64,000 nucleotides of DNA, taken from JAZKGA01 sp040386235. GTDB lineage: Bacteria > Pseudomonadota > Alphaproteobacteria > Micavibrionales > Micavibrionaceae. Location: contig JAZKGA010000001.1 in assembly GCA_040386235.1 (NCBI GenBank), positions 186,001-250,000 of the forward strand, written 5' to 3'. Under the pieces are notes generated by a model. It did not search any database and was not told where the DNA came from. It worked only from the letters and a program-made list of their open reading frames with translations. Shown piece after piece: positions 43,389-52,943 of the stretch (its first letter is position 1; the number at the start of each line of letters is the position of its first letter). Both the position numbers and the translations under genes were made by a program.

Positions 43389-44591
43389 ATGGCAGATAAT
43401 AAGGAAGGCAGCGCCGATCTGGCAAAAGCATGGGTAATGCTGTCAATCGTTATTGTCGCGCTGATGCTGTTCTTATGGTCGATCTTTCAGTACGAGATTA
43501 AGGATATCTTTCGGATGATCCGGTACGCTTGGATGTGGCCTCTCTCTTTTATCCTGCCCGCTGATTACACTGTGTCCTGGAATGGTCAGGCCATGCGGTT
43601 CGCCGATTGGTTCCGCGTTATTCCCGACATCCCCGCCGCCAGCATTGACAATACGATCATGGCCCAAATATCGACCCTGGCCCTGACACCATGGCGTTGG
43701 GTGTTTTCAGCCATTCTTGTGGCCTTCGGCCTGTGGGCCGCGTTTCACGGTCCGAAAACCCATTTCCGGCGCAAGCTGGACCTGAACGGATTAATCAAGG
43801 TTCAGTCCGCAAACTTCCCGTACATTAAGCCTTTTATTAAATTCAACCCCGCTAAGCAGCCCCCGCGTGCGCCCGGCGCGCCTGTGCCAGCTGAATTGCC
43901 ATTATTCGCAGAAGCCCTGGGGCCAGAAGAATGGGTGGCGTATTTCGGTGTGCCGGTGCCGGACGGCAAACTGGATAAAGAGGCGGCGCAACGCGCATTC
44001 GCCAAGCAATTGGGCAAACCATGGCGTGGGCCGGCGCATTTATCGATGCACTGCCAAGTTTTATTGGCTGCTTTTTGCCTGAAGGCGGCCCGCAAGCGGA
44101 ATGAGTCTGATGAGTTGCTGGGCAAGATTTCCGAGAGCTGGAGCCATGACAAGGGCCTGCGCCTGCCGCTGTCTGTTAAACGGCAGACGAAGAAAATCCT
44201 GGCTGACCGCGATTTGGTCGGAAGCACTGTGGCCAAGTGCAATCAGCACGCGTACGAAAACACCGCCATGTTGCGCGCGCTGGCCACCGCGCGGGATGAA
44301 GGCGGCGTTCTGCCCCCGGCCATGTTTCTGTGGCTGCGCGGATATGATCGCCCGCTGTGGTACTGTCTGAACAATCTGGGGCGACAATCCTTCCACATCG
44401 AAGGGCTGGGCGGCATGGCCCATTATAAGGCTGAGAAATTGACGCAGCGACCGATCCTGCGGCCAAAAGTCGAAGACGCGGTGACATCCATTGCAGATTA
44501 CCTGGTTTCGCGCGATGCACGGCCTATCCCGCCCCTTGATTACAGTAAATCGAAGAACAAACGCGCCATTAAAAAAGTGAAAGGCAGCTGA
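43389..44591 (+). CDS. dotM: DotM/IcmP-like type IVB coupling-complex protein
   Basis: Inner-membrane subunit of the Dot/Icm coupling complex, 400 residues. Transmembrane segments lie at about 14-33 and 103-119, with a weaker one near 47-57. The cytoplasmic domain carries the family sequence 'QHAYENTAMLRALATARDEG' followed by 'VLPPAMFLWLRGYDRPLWY' and 'NNLGRQSFHIEGLGGMAHY'. Known: in Legionella DotM binds acidic Glu-rich signals on effectors and partners the ATPase DotL. It starts a three-gene operon ending in dotL; RBS AAGGACAAGGA. Confidence 0.88.
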   Translation: MADNKEGSADLAKAWVMLSIVIVALMLFLWSIFQYEIKDIFRMIRYAWMWPLSFILPADYTVSWNGQAMRFADWFRVIPDIPAASIDNTIMAQISTLALTPWRWVFSAILVAFGLWAAFHGPKTHFRRKLDLNGLIKVQSANFPYIKPFIKFNPAKQPPRAPGAPVPAELPLFAEALGPEEWVAYFGVPVPDGKLDKEAAQRAFAKQLGKPWRGPAHLSMHCQVLLAAFCLKAARKRNESDELLGKISESWSHDKGLRLPLSVKRQTKKILADRDLVGSTVAKCNQHAYENTAMLRALATARDEGGVLPPAMFLWLRGYDRPLWYCLNNLGRQSFHIEGLGGMAHYKAEKLTQRPILRPKVEDAVTSIADYLVSRDARPIPPLDYSKSKNKRAIKKVKGS

Positions 44592-44592
44592 T

Positions 44593-45168
44593 ATGACATC
44601 CTCCTCCCCCACCGCCACTTTGCGTCAAGGCATATTAACCCTGTCATTCCCGGATGCCGCGGCACCGACGTTATGGCAGCTGGCCCTATCGGATTTCAGC
44701 CTGGTTGGTTTCGCCCTGCGCAGCACGGATAAGCACCACGAGCTGGTCATGACCACCGATGCAGACACCCCGCGCGTTCTGGCGCATTACACTGATGCAT
44801 TAACGGCGCAACAGGCTTTACGCGTTGTCTTAAGCACGATCCAAGGGCGCGCAGGATGCAGCCAAGCGGGCACATCCTGCACCGCCCATACCGCATCCAG
44901 CGGTTGCAGCTGGTTCCGATGCATTTTACGGTGGGTTTTACGCCTGGTCTTGCTGGCTCTGTTATTATGGATCGGCTTTACCCTGTGGCGCATTTTCGGC
45001 GCGCCAATGGAGCCGATATCCCTGGAACCGACACGGGAACAATCACAACAGGTCACGCCGCAACCCATTGATCCCACGGTCGCGCAGCCTCCGATAAGTG
45101 CTCAGCCACGCGTGGCGCCGCCTCAAACAGGCGTGCCGCTGTCCGCCGATGATGTTCTGGGCGAATAA
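44593..45168 (+). CDS. Unrecognised four-Cys membrane protein between dotM and dotL
   Basis: 191 residues, start 2 nt after the dotM stop. About 85 residues of soluble N-terminal domain lead to a Cys cluster at 89, 96, 105 and 110, then one transmembrane helix at about 111-134 ('ILRWVLRLVLLALLLWIGFT') and a Pro/Gln-rich tail ending 'PLSADDVLGE'. I recognise no Dot/Icm family. Its place inside the coupling operon suggests a subunit or accessory of the coupling complex. The Cys cluster could bind zinc, as DotN does in Legionella, but there is no evident sequence similarity. Confidence 0.82.
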   Translation: MTSSSPTATLRQGILTLSFPDAAAPTLWQLALSDFSLVGFALRSTDKHHELVMTTDADTPRVLAHYTDALTAQQALRVVLSTIQGRAGCSQAGTSCTAHTASSGCSWFRCILRWVLRLVLLALLLWIGFTLWRIFGAPMEPISLEPTREQSQQVTPQPIDPTVAQPPISAQPRVAPPQTGVPLSADDVLGE

Positions 45169-45214
45169 GAAGGACGACGCAGAAGACACATGACACAGGT
45201 TAAGGGCACGCAAT

Positions 45215-47416
45215 ATGGGGGTTGATCCTCGTTTTGAGAGAAAACATAAGGATATGTTGCGCGATGTGCGTCCCATGTGGATGCGCATTGGCGACCGGAT
45301 GCGCGAAACCAACATCGCGGTCACAGTATTCTTTGCGTTTGCCCTGGCCATCCATGTTCTGCCCAGCTTTATTATGTATGCCGACGTTCTGCTGCTGGTC
45401 TCATACTTATATTACAAGTGGCTGAAGAGCTATGACCGGACTTTGACGTTCAAATTGCCGCTGGGATCGTCATACAAGGACAAGAAAAACAAACGTAACG
45501 GCAAGGCCGAAGGTATTCTGTATATCGGCAATACCGATTCCAATGGCGGCGAAGAGGTCTGGTTTTCCAACTCTGACGCCCGGACCCACGCGCTGTACCT
45601 TGGTACAACCGGTTCCGGTAAAACCGAGGGGTTGAAGTCAATGGTGACCAATGCCCTGTGCTGGGCATCCGGTTATGTGTATATCGACGGTAAAGCCGAT
45701 ACGGATTTATGGTCTTCGCTGTCTGCACTGGTCCGACGTTTTGGCCGCGATGATGACTTGCTGGTCTTGAACTATATGACCGGAAATTCGGACATGAAGG
45801 CGCCGTCAAACTCAATGAACCCGTTTTCCAGCGGGTCCGCGTCTTACCTGACCAACATGCTTGTGTCCCTGATGCCTGAGGCCGAGGGCGACAACGCCAT
45901 GTGGAAAGAACGGGCCGTGTCCTTGATCGGGTCCATGATGCCGGCCTTGACCTGGAAACGGGATAATCAGGATATACCACTGAGCGTCGGGTCAATCCGT
46001 AATTACCTGGCCTTGAACAACATTATCAAACTGGCGCGCGATCAGGCCGTCCCTGAACACCTGCGGCGCAGTGTTGAAGGGTATTTGGACACCCTGCCGG
46101 GCTTTTCAGCCGCGGCATTTGATGACGAGGGGCGCGAGAAGCCGGCAGGCCCGGGCCAGCCGATGATCGACACCACAACGGCCCGCCAACAGCACGGCTA
46201 TCTGGCGATGCAATTTACGCGGTCCCTGCAATCGCTGGGCGATGATTACGGGTATATTTTTGACACGCAATCCGCCGACATTGACATGATCGACGTGGTG
46301 TTGAACCGCCGCATCCTGGTTGCCCTGCTGCCCGCTTTGGAAAAATCATCGGATGAGATCGCGAATTTGGGGAAAATCATTTCCGCGACATTAAAAGGGA
46401 TGATGGGGTCAACGCTGGGCGCAACGGTTGAAGGGGATTCCGCGACCGTCATTGAAAACAAACCGACCCACTCGGCCACGCCATTTATGACGGTGTTTGA
46501 CGAGGTCGGGTATTACACGGCCTCAGGCATGGCGGTTATGGCGGCCCAGGCCCGTTCACTGGGCTTCTCCCTTATCTTCTCAGCCCAGGATTTACCAGCC
46601 CTGGAAAAACGCGTGAAAGAAGAAGCACGATCGATCACCGCCAACTGTAACATCAAGATTTTCGGGAAACTCGAAGATCCAACCCAGACCAAGGAATTCC
46701 TGGAAAAAACCGTGGGGTCGTCCTTCGTCACGGAAATGTCGGGTTTCAGCGGATCAACGGGTGCGATGGGGAACGCGTATTTCGACAACCAGAATATCAG
46801 TATCCAGTCGCGGGGGCGCGCCTCTTACGGTGCCACGCGGCGGTTTAAGGAAGGTATGGCGGTCGTCGCGTTTTCTGATGACGTGGCCGATGTGCAGTTC
46901 TTCTATGCCAATCCCGGCTTTGCCAAAGCTATGCGGGTGACGCGATACATGGCCCTGCCATTGGGTGATGAAAATATCTATAAGCACCTGACGGCCATTC
47001 GTGCCCTGCGCGATAATATGATGAAGAAAAACTGGACCGCGACCAAGGCTGACGTGGCCGTTGCGTCCTCACAAGAAATACGTACCCTGGCGGATATGAG
47101 CCAAAGAACCCACGCACGCAATTTATCCGGCCTGGACGGCGGCATTTACGGCGTTGTCGGTGTGCATGCGATTGAAACGCCGATTGATTGGGATGCGCCA
47201 TCCATGCCGCAGATCAGCACAACCGCAGCTGCCAATGCGCCCGAACCGGTCACACCTCCGGCAGCGATAGCGGCGCCAGTAACGGCGCAACCACCCGTCT
47301 TATCATCGCACACCAGCACCGCGCTTGATGCCGATGTCAGGGCAGTGATTAAGGACGCGGCATTGGCCGCCCATGAAACGCTGTTCCGCAACCGCAAGAC
47401 AGCGGCCACGTCGTAA
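45215..47416 (+). CDS. dotL: DotL/IcmO-like type IV coupling ATPase
   Basis: Coupling protein that recruits substrates to a type IVB secretion channel. Of 733 residues, about 33-68 hold two transmembrane helices. Walker A is 'LGTTGSGKTEG' (129-139), Walker B near 425 is 'FMTVFDEVGYY', and the DotL-type segments 'LYLGTTGSGKTEGLKSMVTN', 'YIDGKADTDLWSSLSALVRR' and 'GFSLIFSAQDLPALEKRVKE' are present. The tail after about 620 is Ala/Pro/Thr-rich and shorter than that of Legionella DotL, which binds IcmS-IcmW and LvgA. No other dot/icm genes are in the window. Confidence 0.9.
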   Translation: MGVDPRFERKHKDMLRDVRPMWMRIGDRMRETNIAVTVFFAFALAIHVLPSFIMYADVLLLVSYLYYKWLKSYDRTLTFKLPLGSSYKDKKNKRNGKAEGILYIGNTDSNGGEEVWFSNSDARTHALYLGTTGSGKTEGLKSMVTNALCWASGYVYIDGKADTDLWSSLSALVRRFGRDDDLLVLNYMTGNSDMKAPSNSMNPFSSGSASYLTNMLVSLMPEAEGDNAMWKERAVSLIGSMMPALTWKRDNQDIPLSVGSIRNYLALNNIIKLARDQAVPEHLRRSVEGYLDTLPGFSAAAFDDEGREKPAGPGQPMIDTTTARQQHGYLAMQFTRSLQSLGDDYGYIFDTQSADIDMIDVVLNRRILVALLPALEKSSDEIANLGKIISATLKGMMGSTLGATVEGDSATVIENKPTHSATPFMTVFDEVGYYTASGMAVMAAQARSLGFSLIFSAQDLPALEKRVKEEARSITANCNIKIFGKLEDPTQTKEFLEKTVGSSFVTEMSGFSGSTGAMGNAYFDNQNISIQSRGRASYGATRRFKEGMAVVAFSDDVADVQFFYANPGFAKAMRVTRYMALPLGDENIYKHLTAIRALRDNMMKKNWTATKADVAVASSQEIRTLADMSQRTHARNLSGLDGGIYGVVGVHAIETPIDWDAPSMPQISTTAAANAPEPVTPPAAIAAPVTAQPPVLSSHTSTALDADVRAVIKDAALAAHETLFRNRKTAATS

Positions 47417-47452
47417 GACACTTCTAAAAGGTCGTAATACACTTTTAAAAGA
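47411..47452. repeat. 21-bp tandem duplication at the dotL stop
   Basis: Two adjacent 21-bp copies (47411-47431 and 47432-47452) match at about 18 of 21 positions. Each contains tcgtaa and acttYtaaaag; the first copy holds the dotL stop codon. Function not evident. Confidence 0.75.
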
Positions 47453-47461
47453 ATGGTGAGA

Positions 47462-49231
47462 TTACATACGCTGCGGGCATTCAATGCCCAGCAGGTCAAA
47501 AATGTGCGTCATCCGCCGATGGACCAATTGGACCAGGCCAAGACGTGAGGCACGAAGGGTGTCATCCTGTTCGCCCATAATGTGGCAGGCCGCATAAAAC
47601 GCACTGAAGCGCTGGGCCAGCAGGTAAACGTAATCACAAATAATATGCGGCATATAGGTCCGCGTCGCGCTGATAAAAACATCGGGCCAGGACAGTAATG
47701 CCAGGATGACATCGCGTTCAGTTGTGTCTGTAATGCTGGTTACCGGCAGCCCTGCGCCCCCGTTTTGCGCTTTCTCCAGCAACGAACGCATCCGGACTGT
47801 TTGATACAACAAATACGGACCGGTTTTGCCTTCGAACTGAGTCATGCGGTCAAGGTCGAAAACGTAATCGGCTGACCGTGTATTTTGCAGATCGGCGAAT
47901 TTAATAGCCGCAACAGCTACCTGGCGCGCGATATCGGCCCGCTCATCCGCACTTAACCCTTCGGCAATATGCGCGGCGGCGATCCGTTCCTGGGCTTTGT
48001 CCTGAGCCATGCCGATCAAATCTTCAAGCTTCATCACGCCACCGGCGCGAGTCTTAAACGGTTTGCCATCCGTGCCGTTCATGGTTCCGTTGCCGGCATG
48101 GATCAATTGCATATCCTCGCGCACCATGCCTGCCATGCGGGCGGCGCGGAACACCTGTTCAAAATGCAGGCTTTGACGCAGATCGACGATATAAATAATC
48201 CGGGCCGGATCATATTCCTGCACCCGATCAACAATTGTCGCCAGATCGGTTGTGCCATACATAACCGCGCCGTCACGTTTATACAGGATCAATGGAGGTA
48301 TTTCTTTGGTATCCGCATCCGTTACAACAGGGATGACAACCGCGCCATCATCAGCAACCGCCAGCTTTTTGGCCTGCAGATCCGCAACCATCGGGGCGAT
48401 AATATCATGGACGTCAGACTCGCCTTTCCAGATATCAAACTGAACGTTCAACGCCTTGAAATTGGCATGCATGGCCTGTTTTGAGACATCCATAAAATGC
48501 TGCCACAGCGCGTAATACCCGGGGCGTTTGTTTTGCAGGTCAAACGTGGCGGCATGGGCTTCGGCCATGCGATCGGGGTCGGCCTTGCACGCTGCAGACG
48601 CGGTAGGATATGTGGCCTCCAAATCCGCCAGCGTAACGGGGGACTGTGCCGGATACGGGCCTGTTATATCCGCATCGAAATACACCCATTCAGGATGCTG
48701 GCGACGCAGTTCCGAGATAATCATTCCCATCTGCGTGCCCCAGTCACCCAAATGGATGTCACCAAGCGCGTTATAGCCCGCGACAACCAGCATCCGGCGC
48801 AACGTATCGCCGATAATCGCGGTACGCAAATGCCCGACATGCATCGGCTTTGCCACATTCGGACCACCGTAATCCAGCAGAATAGTTTCCGACCCGCCAT
48901 TCAAAACAGGTGTGCCGTCACGTACATCTGTACGCAACGTGGTGACAAACCGCAACAGGCAGGCATCAGTCAGGACGATATTGATAAAGCCAGGACCCGC
49001 CAGGGATAATGACGCGATATCGGCATCATCCTGTAATCGGGCCACAATCGCCTCGGCAATTATACGTGGCGGTTTCCCGGCGGCTTTTGCAGCGCCCAAC
49101 GCGCCGTTACATTGATACTGCGCCAGGTCAGGCCGATCGGATATCTGCACACGGCCATAGGCCGAATCCAGCCCTTCGGCCAGAAAAGCAGCAGCCAGCT
49201 TATCCGTTAAAAACGCAAGAAGACTAGACAT
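47462..49231 (-). CDS. argS: Arginyl-tRNA synthetase
   Basis: Class I synthetase charging tRNA-Arg; 589 residues from ATG 49231 ('MSSLLAFLTDKLAAAF'), which overlaps the gyrB stop by 8 nt; a longer in-frame start at 49291 is unlikely. The HIGH motif is in 'NVAKPMHVGHLRTAIIGDT', the N-terminal Add-1 domain and C-terminal DALR anticodon domain are present. The KMSKS equivalent is degenerate, as usual in ArgRS. It ends the dnaA-dnaN-recF-gyrB-argS series and converges with dotL. Confidence 0.97.
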   Translation of the reverse strand: MSSLLAFLTDKLAAAFLAEGLDSAYGRVQISDRPDLAQYQCNGALGAAKAAGKPPRIIAEAIVARLQDDADIASLSLAGPGFINIVLTDACLLRFVTTLRTDVRDGTPVLNGGSETILLDYGGPNVAKPMHVGHLRTAIIGDTLRRMLVVAGYNALGDIHLGDWGTQMGMIISELRRQHPEWVYFDADITGPYPAQSPVTLADLEATYPTASAACKADPDRMAEAHAATFDLQNKRPGYYALWQHFMDVSKQAMHANFKALNVQFDIWKGESDVHDIIAPMVADLQAKKLAVADDGAVVIPVVTDADTKEIPPLILYKRDGAVMYGTTDLATIVDRVQEYDPARIIYIVDLRQSLHFEQVFRAARMAGMVREDMQLIHAGNGTMNGTDGKPFKTRAGGVMKLEDLIGMAQDKAQERIAAAHIAEGLSADERADIARQVAVAAIKFADLQNTRSADYVFDLDRMTQFEGKTGPYLLYQTVRMRSLLEKAQNGGAGLPVTSITDTTERDVILALLSWPDVFISATRTYMPHIICDYVYLLAQRFSAFYAACHIMGEQDDTLRASRLGLVQLVHRRMTHIFDLLGIECPQRM

Positions 49232-51692
49232 CGAGGTTTGAGACGCGCAGCGCGTTATCCTGAATAAAGTCACGCCGTGGTTCAACCACATCCCCCATCA
49301 GGGTTGAAAAGATATCGTCCGCTTTCGCCGCGTCTTCCACCCGAACGCGCAGCAATGTGCGGACATTCTGGTCCAGCGTCGTTTCCCACAGCTGTTCCGG
49401 GTTCATTTCCCCAAGACCTTTGTACCGTTGGATCTGCAAGCCCTTGCGCGCCAGTTCATTCATTGTTTCCAGCAGGCTGACAGGGCCGGGCACCGCAGGT
49501 AAAATCAGCTTTTCCCCCATCTGCAGGCTGACCGTCGTATCGGCAAAGATCGGTGCGGCCCAATCGGCCACATGCATCAAGCGTACAGCGTCCGTGCCGC
49601 GCAGCAATTCAGGCGTAATGCGAATAGCTTCCGTCACGCCGCGCATTGTGCGGTTAAAGGTAATGCCATCATCGCTGACAGTGCTGGTCCAGCCACGACC
49701 ATGTTCGGTCGCAATCATATTCATCCGGGCGCAGACGCGATCAGCCACCTTGGCCGCATTCACGACATCAGGCTGCCAAAAGCCGCACAGGGCCGCTTGC
49801 TCGACGAAATCACGACGTGACAACCGCGTGGACAGGGCATTCGCAGCGGCGCGGATGGATTGCGCCTTGTTCAGGAAGTGCAGCAATGGCTCACCGCCTA
49901 GAATGTCTTTCCCGAATTGCAGGCGCGCATCCTTGACGACGTTGCCCAGCAATGTTGCTTCAAGCGCCGCATCATCCTTGACATAGCTTTCGCTGCCGCC
50001 GCCCCGCTTGATTTTATACAATGGCGGCTGGGCGATATACAGATATCCCCGCTCAATCACTTGCGGCATATAGCGATAGAAGAAGGTCAGCAACAAGGTC
50101 CGAATATGCGATCCATCGACGTCCGCATCGGTCATGATGATGACTTTGTGATACCGGATTTTATCGATATTGAATTCGTCGTGAATCCCCGTGCCCAGCG
50201 CGGTGATAAGTGTCCCGACTTCTTGCGATCCCAGAATGCGATCCAGGCGCGCCCGTTCGACATTCAGGATTTTCCCACGCAGCGGCAGAATGGCCTGGGT
50301 TTTCCGGTCACGCGCCTGCTTGGCCGAACCACCAGCCGAGTCACCCTCAACGATGAAAAGTTCTGAAACGCTTGGGTCGCGCTCCTGACAATCTGCCAGT
50401 TTACCGGGCAGGTTGCTGATATCCATGACGCCCTTACGACGGGACAGGTCCCGCGCGCGGCGGGCCGCCTCACGCGCACTGGCCGCATCAACGATCTTGC
50501 CGATGATTTTGCGGGCCTCAGCCGGATGTTCTTCCAGCCAGGTGGTCAATCCTTCGGCAATCGCCTGTTCAACAACCGGGCGCACTTCGGAAGACACCAA
50601 TTTGTCTTTCGTCTGGGACGAGAATTTCGGGTCCGGTACCTTCACCGACAAAACGCACGTCATGCCTTCGCGCATGTCTTCACCCGCCAGATCCAGGTCT
50701 TTTTTCTTCAACAGGTTGTTTTCCGTTGCGTATTTCGACAGTGTCCGGGTCAATGCCGCGCGGAAACCGGCCAAATGCGTGCCGCCATCCCGTTGCGGGA
50801 TGTTGTTGGTAAAGCACAGCATGGTTTCATGATAGGCTTCGGTCCATTCAAGGGCCGCCTGGACCGTGATGCCGTTATGCTCGCTGCTCACAATCAAAGG
50901 TGGGCTGAAAAGCGTGTTTTTTGACCGATCAAGCCAGGTGACAAAGCTTTCAATCCCGCCTTCAAAAAACAGGCGCGACTCGCGCAATTCCGGCTCGCGG
51001 TAATCTTGCAGCAGGATATTAACGCCCGAGTTCAGGAAGGCCAGTTCCCGCAACCGGTCCTGCAACGTCCCAAAATCAAACACCGTTTTCGTGAAAGTTT
51101 CCGGGGATGGCAGGAAGGTCACTTCCGTCCCGCGCTTGTCGCCACATGGCTTTACCGCCCGTAACGGGGCCTCGGCCTCACCGTGCCGGAAACGCATTGT
51201 CCATTCCTGACCCTGACGCCAGATCGTTAAATCCAGCCATTCAGACAGGGCATTCACAACCGACACGCCCACGCCGTGCAAACCGCCCGACACTTTGTAT
51301 GAATTCTGGTCAAACTTACCACCGGCGTGCAGCTGTGTCATAATGACCTCAGCCGCCGAAACGCCTTCTTCGGCGTGAATATCGACAGGAATACCGCGCC
51401 CATTATCACGGACCGTCATTGATCCGTCAGCATTCATCGCCACGACCACTTCCGTGCAATACCCGGCCAGAGTTTCATCAATCGCGTTATCGACAACTTC
51501 ATAGACCATGTGATGCAGGCCTGACCCGTCATCGGTATCGCCGATATACATCCCCGGGCGTTTCCGCACCGCATCCAGGCCGCGCAAAACCTTGATGCTT
51601 TCCGCGCCATACGCCGCCTGCGCCGCTGCAATTCTTTCAGCGGTGTTAATATCGGTTACTGGAGTTTCTGGTACCGTCATTGGCTTGGTCAT
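49224..51692 (-). CDS. gyrB: DNA gyrase subunit B
   Basis: ATPase subunit of the type II topoisomerase that negatively supercoils DNA. The 822 residues contain the GHKL ATPase domain ('EVVDNAIDETLAGY', 'DNGRGIPVDIH', 'GGLHGVGVSVVNALS') and the TOPRIM domain ('EGDSAGGSAKQARDRKTQAI', 'DADVDGSHIRTLLLT'), then the C-terminal 'RYKGLGEMNPEQLW'. Follows recF in the conserved replication cluster, with 121 nt between. Confidence 0.98.
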   Translation of the reverse strand: MTKPMTVPETPVTDINTAERIAAAQAAYGAESIKVLRGLDAVRKRPGMYIGDTDDGSGLHHMVYEVVDNAIDETLAGYCTEVVVAMNADGSMTVRDNGRGIPVDIHAEEGVSAAEVIMTQLHAGGKFDQNSYKVSGGLHGVGVSVVNALSEWLDLTIWRQGQEWTMRFRHGEAEAPLRAVKPCGDKRGTEVTFLPSPETFTKTVFDFGTLQDRLRELAFLNSGVNILLQDYREPELRESRLFFEGGIESFVTWLDRSKNTLFSPPLIVSSEHNGITVQAALEWTEAYHETMLCFTNNIPQRDGGTHLAGFRAALTRTLSKYATENNLLKKKDLDLAGEDMREGMTCVLSVKVPDPKFSSQTKDKLVSSEVRPVVEQAIAEGLTTWLEEHPAEARKIIGKIVDAASAREAARRARDLSRRKGVMDISNLPGKLADCQERDPSVSELFIVEGDSAGGSAKQARDRKTQAILPLRGKILNVERARLDRILGSQEVGTLITALGTGIHDEFNIDKIRYHKVIIMTDADVDGSHIRTLLLTFFYRYMPQVIERGYLYIAQPPLYKIKRGGGSESYVKDDAALEATLLGNVVKDARLQFGKDILGGEPLLHFLNKAQSIRAAANALSTRLSRRDFVEQAALCGFWQPDVVNAAKVADRVCARMNMIATEHGRGWTSTVSDDGITFNRTMRGVTEAIRITPELLRGTDAVRLMHVADWAAPIFADTTVSLQMGEKLILPAVPGPVSLLETMNELARKGLQIQRYKGLGEMNPEQLWETTLDQNVRTLLRVRVEDAAKADDIFSTLMGDVVEPRRDFIQDNALRVSNLDV

Positions 51693-51813
51693 TATATCTA
51701 TCTTTTAAGGTTTAATATGGTTTTTTCTTATACCATTTTGTTGCAAAAAATACCAGCAAGACAACCGGAAATCCGCGCTTATTCGCTTTTATTTCCGCGA
51801 TTATTTCAAGTGT

Positions 51814-52935
51814 TTAGGCCACGCATTGGCATTGGCCGTCCTGAACGTGGAAATGGGTGGCATCCGCCAGAATATCGGCATAAACATCCACATCAGTTCC
51901 CGTCAACCAGATCTGTCCCCCCAGGCGTTTCAAATGGACGTACAGGGCAGCCCGGCGGTCCTTATCCAAATGCGCGGCGATCTCATCCAGCAGCAGGACC
52001 GAATCCTGCCCCAACTCAACGCGCAGTAAATGCGCCTGTAACAGGGTAAGGGAAATCAGCATCGCTTTCTGCTCTCCCGTCGAGCAGGTATCTGCAGGCA
52101 TCTGCCGGTCGGCATCAAAAACCTGCATATCGCTGCGATGCGGGCCAAAACGAGCCCCGCCGCTGATGGCATCACGACTGCGTGCCTGCATCAATTCACG
52201 CACCATAATCTGTTCGGCCTGCAGGGCTGGATATTGCGCCAGCCAGTCTTCGACATCGCCCAGCAATTGCAACGTCAGGGGCGGAAAAGGCGTTGTCACG
52301 CCATGGGTCCGGGATGTCGCATTCAAGCGACGCAGCACATCCTGGCGGGCCGCCGTGATCGCAACCGCGCCTTCGGCCATCTGGACCTCCAGGGCATGCA
52401 ACCAGCTGTCGCGCTTTTCGCCTGCTTTCAACAGGCGGCTGCGCTCCCCCATCAACCGCTCAAACCGGTTCAGGCGCGTCACATGCGATGGGTCCAGGCT
52501 GAATACCAAACGGTCCAGCAATTTCCGTCTGGCACTGGGGCCATCCAGGAACAAGCGGTCCATCTGCGGCGTCAGCCACAAACACGTCAAATGCGCCTGC
52601 AAATCGACCTGGCGGGCGGTATCGCGGCCATCAATGCGTATCTGGCGTTTGTCGCGTGTCGCGTCATACCCCGTACCGATGATGGACACGCCATGCCGGC
52701 CAGCAATACGCGCCGCAACGGCCCAGGGAACTGTATCCCCATCGCGCGATTGCAACTCGGCCAATTGCGCGCCGCGCAGGCCCTTGCCAGGGCTTAACAA
52801 CGAAATAGCTTCGAGGACATTGGTTTTGCCCGCGCCGTTTGGCCCGGTTAATAAGACAAACCCGCCTGCAATGTCTGCCAGGCGGGTTTGCGCATAATTG
52901 CGAAAATGCGAGATATTCAGTTGTGCGACGTACAA
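51814..52935 (-). CDS. recF: DNA replication and repair protein RecF
   Basis: ABC-type ATPase that loads RecA at gaps. Walker A 'GPNGAGKTNVLEAI' (31-44), signature 'STGEQKAMLISL' and Walker B 'VLLLDEIAAHLD' are all visible. The 373 residues fit. It starts 8 nt after dnaN. RecR, its usual partner, is not beside ybaB in this genome region. Confidence 0.96.
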   Translation of the reverse strand: MYVAQLNISHFRNYAQTRLADIAGGFVLLTGPNGAGKTNVLEAISLLSPGKGLRGAQLAELQSRDGDTVPWAVAARIAGRHGVSIIGTGYDATRDKRQIRIDGRDTARQVDLQAHLTCLWLTPQMDRLFLDGPSARRKLLDRLVFSLDPSHVTRLNRFERLMGERSRLLKAGEKRDSWLHALEVQMAEGAVAITAARQDVLRRLNATSRTHGVTTPFPPLTLQLLGDVEDWLAQYPALQAEQIMVRELMQARSRDAISGGARFGPHRSDMQVFDADRQMPADTCSTGEQKAMLISLTLLQAHLLRVELGQDSVLLLDEIAAHLDKDRRAALYVHLKRLGGQIWLTGTDVDVYADILADATHFHVQDGQCQCVA

Positions 52936-52943
52936 AAGACCCC

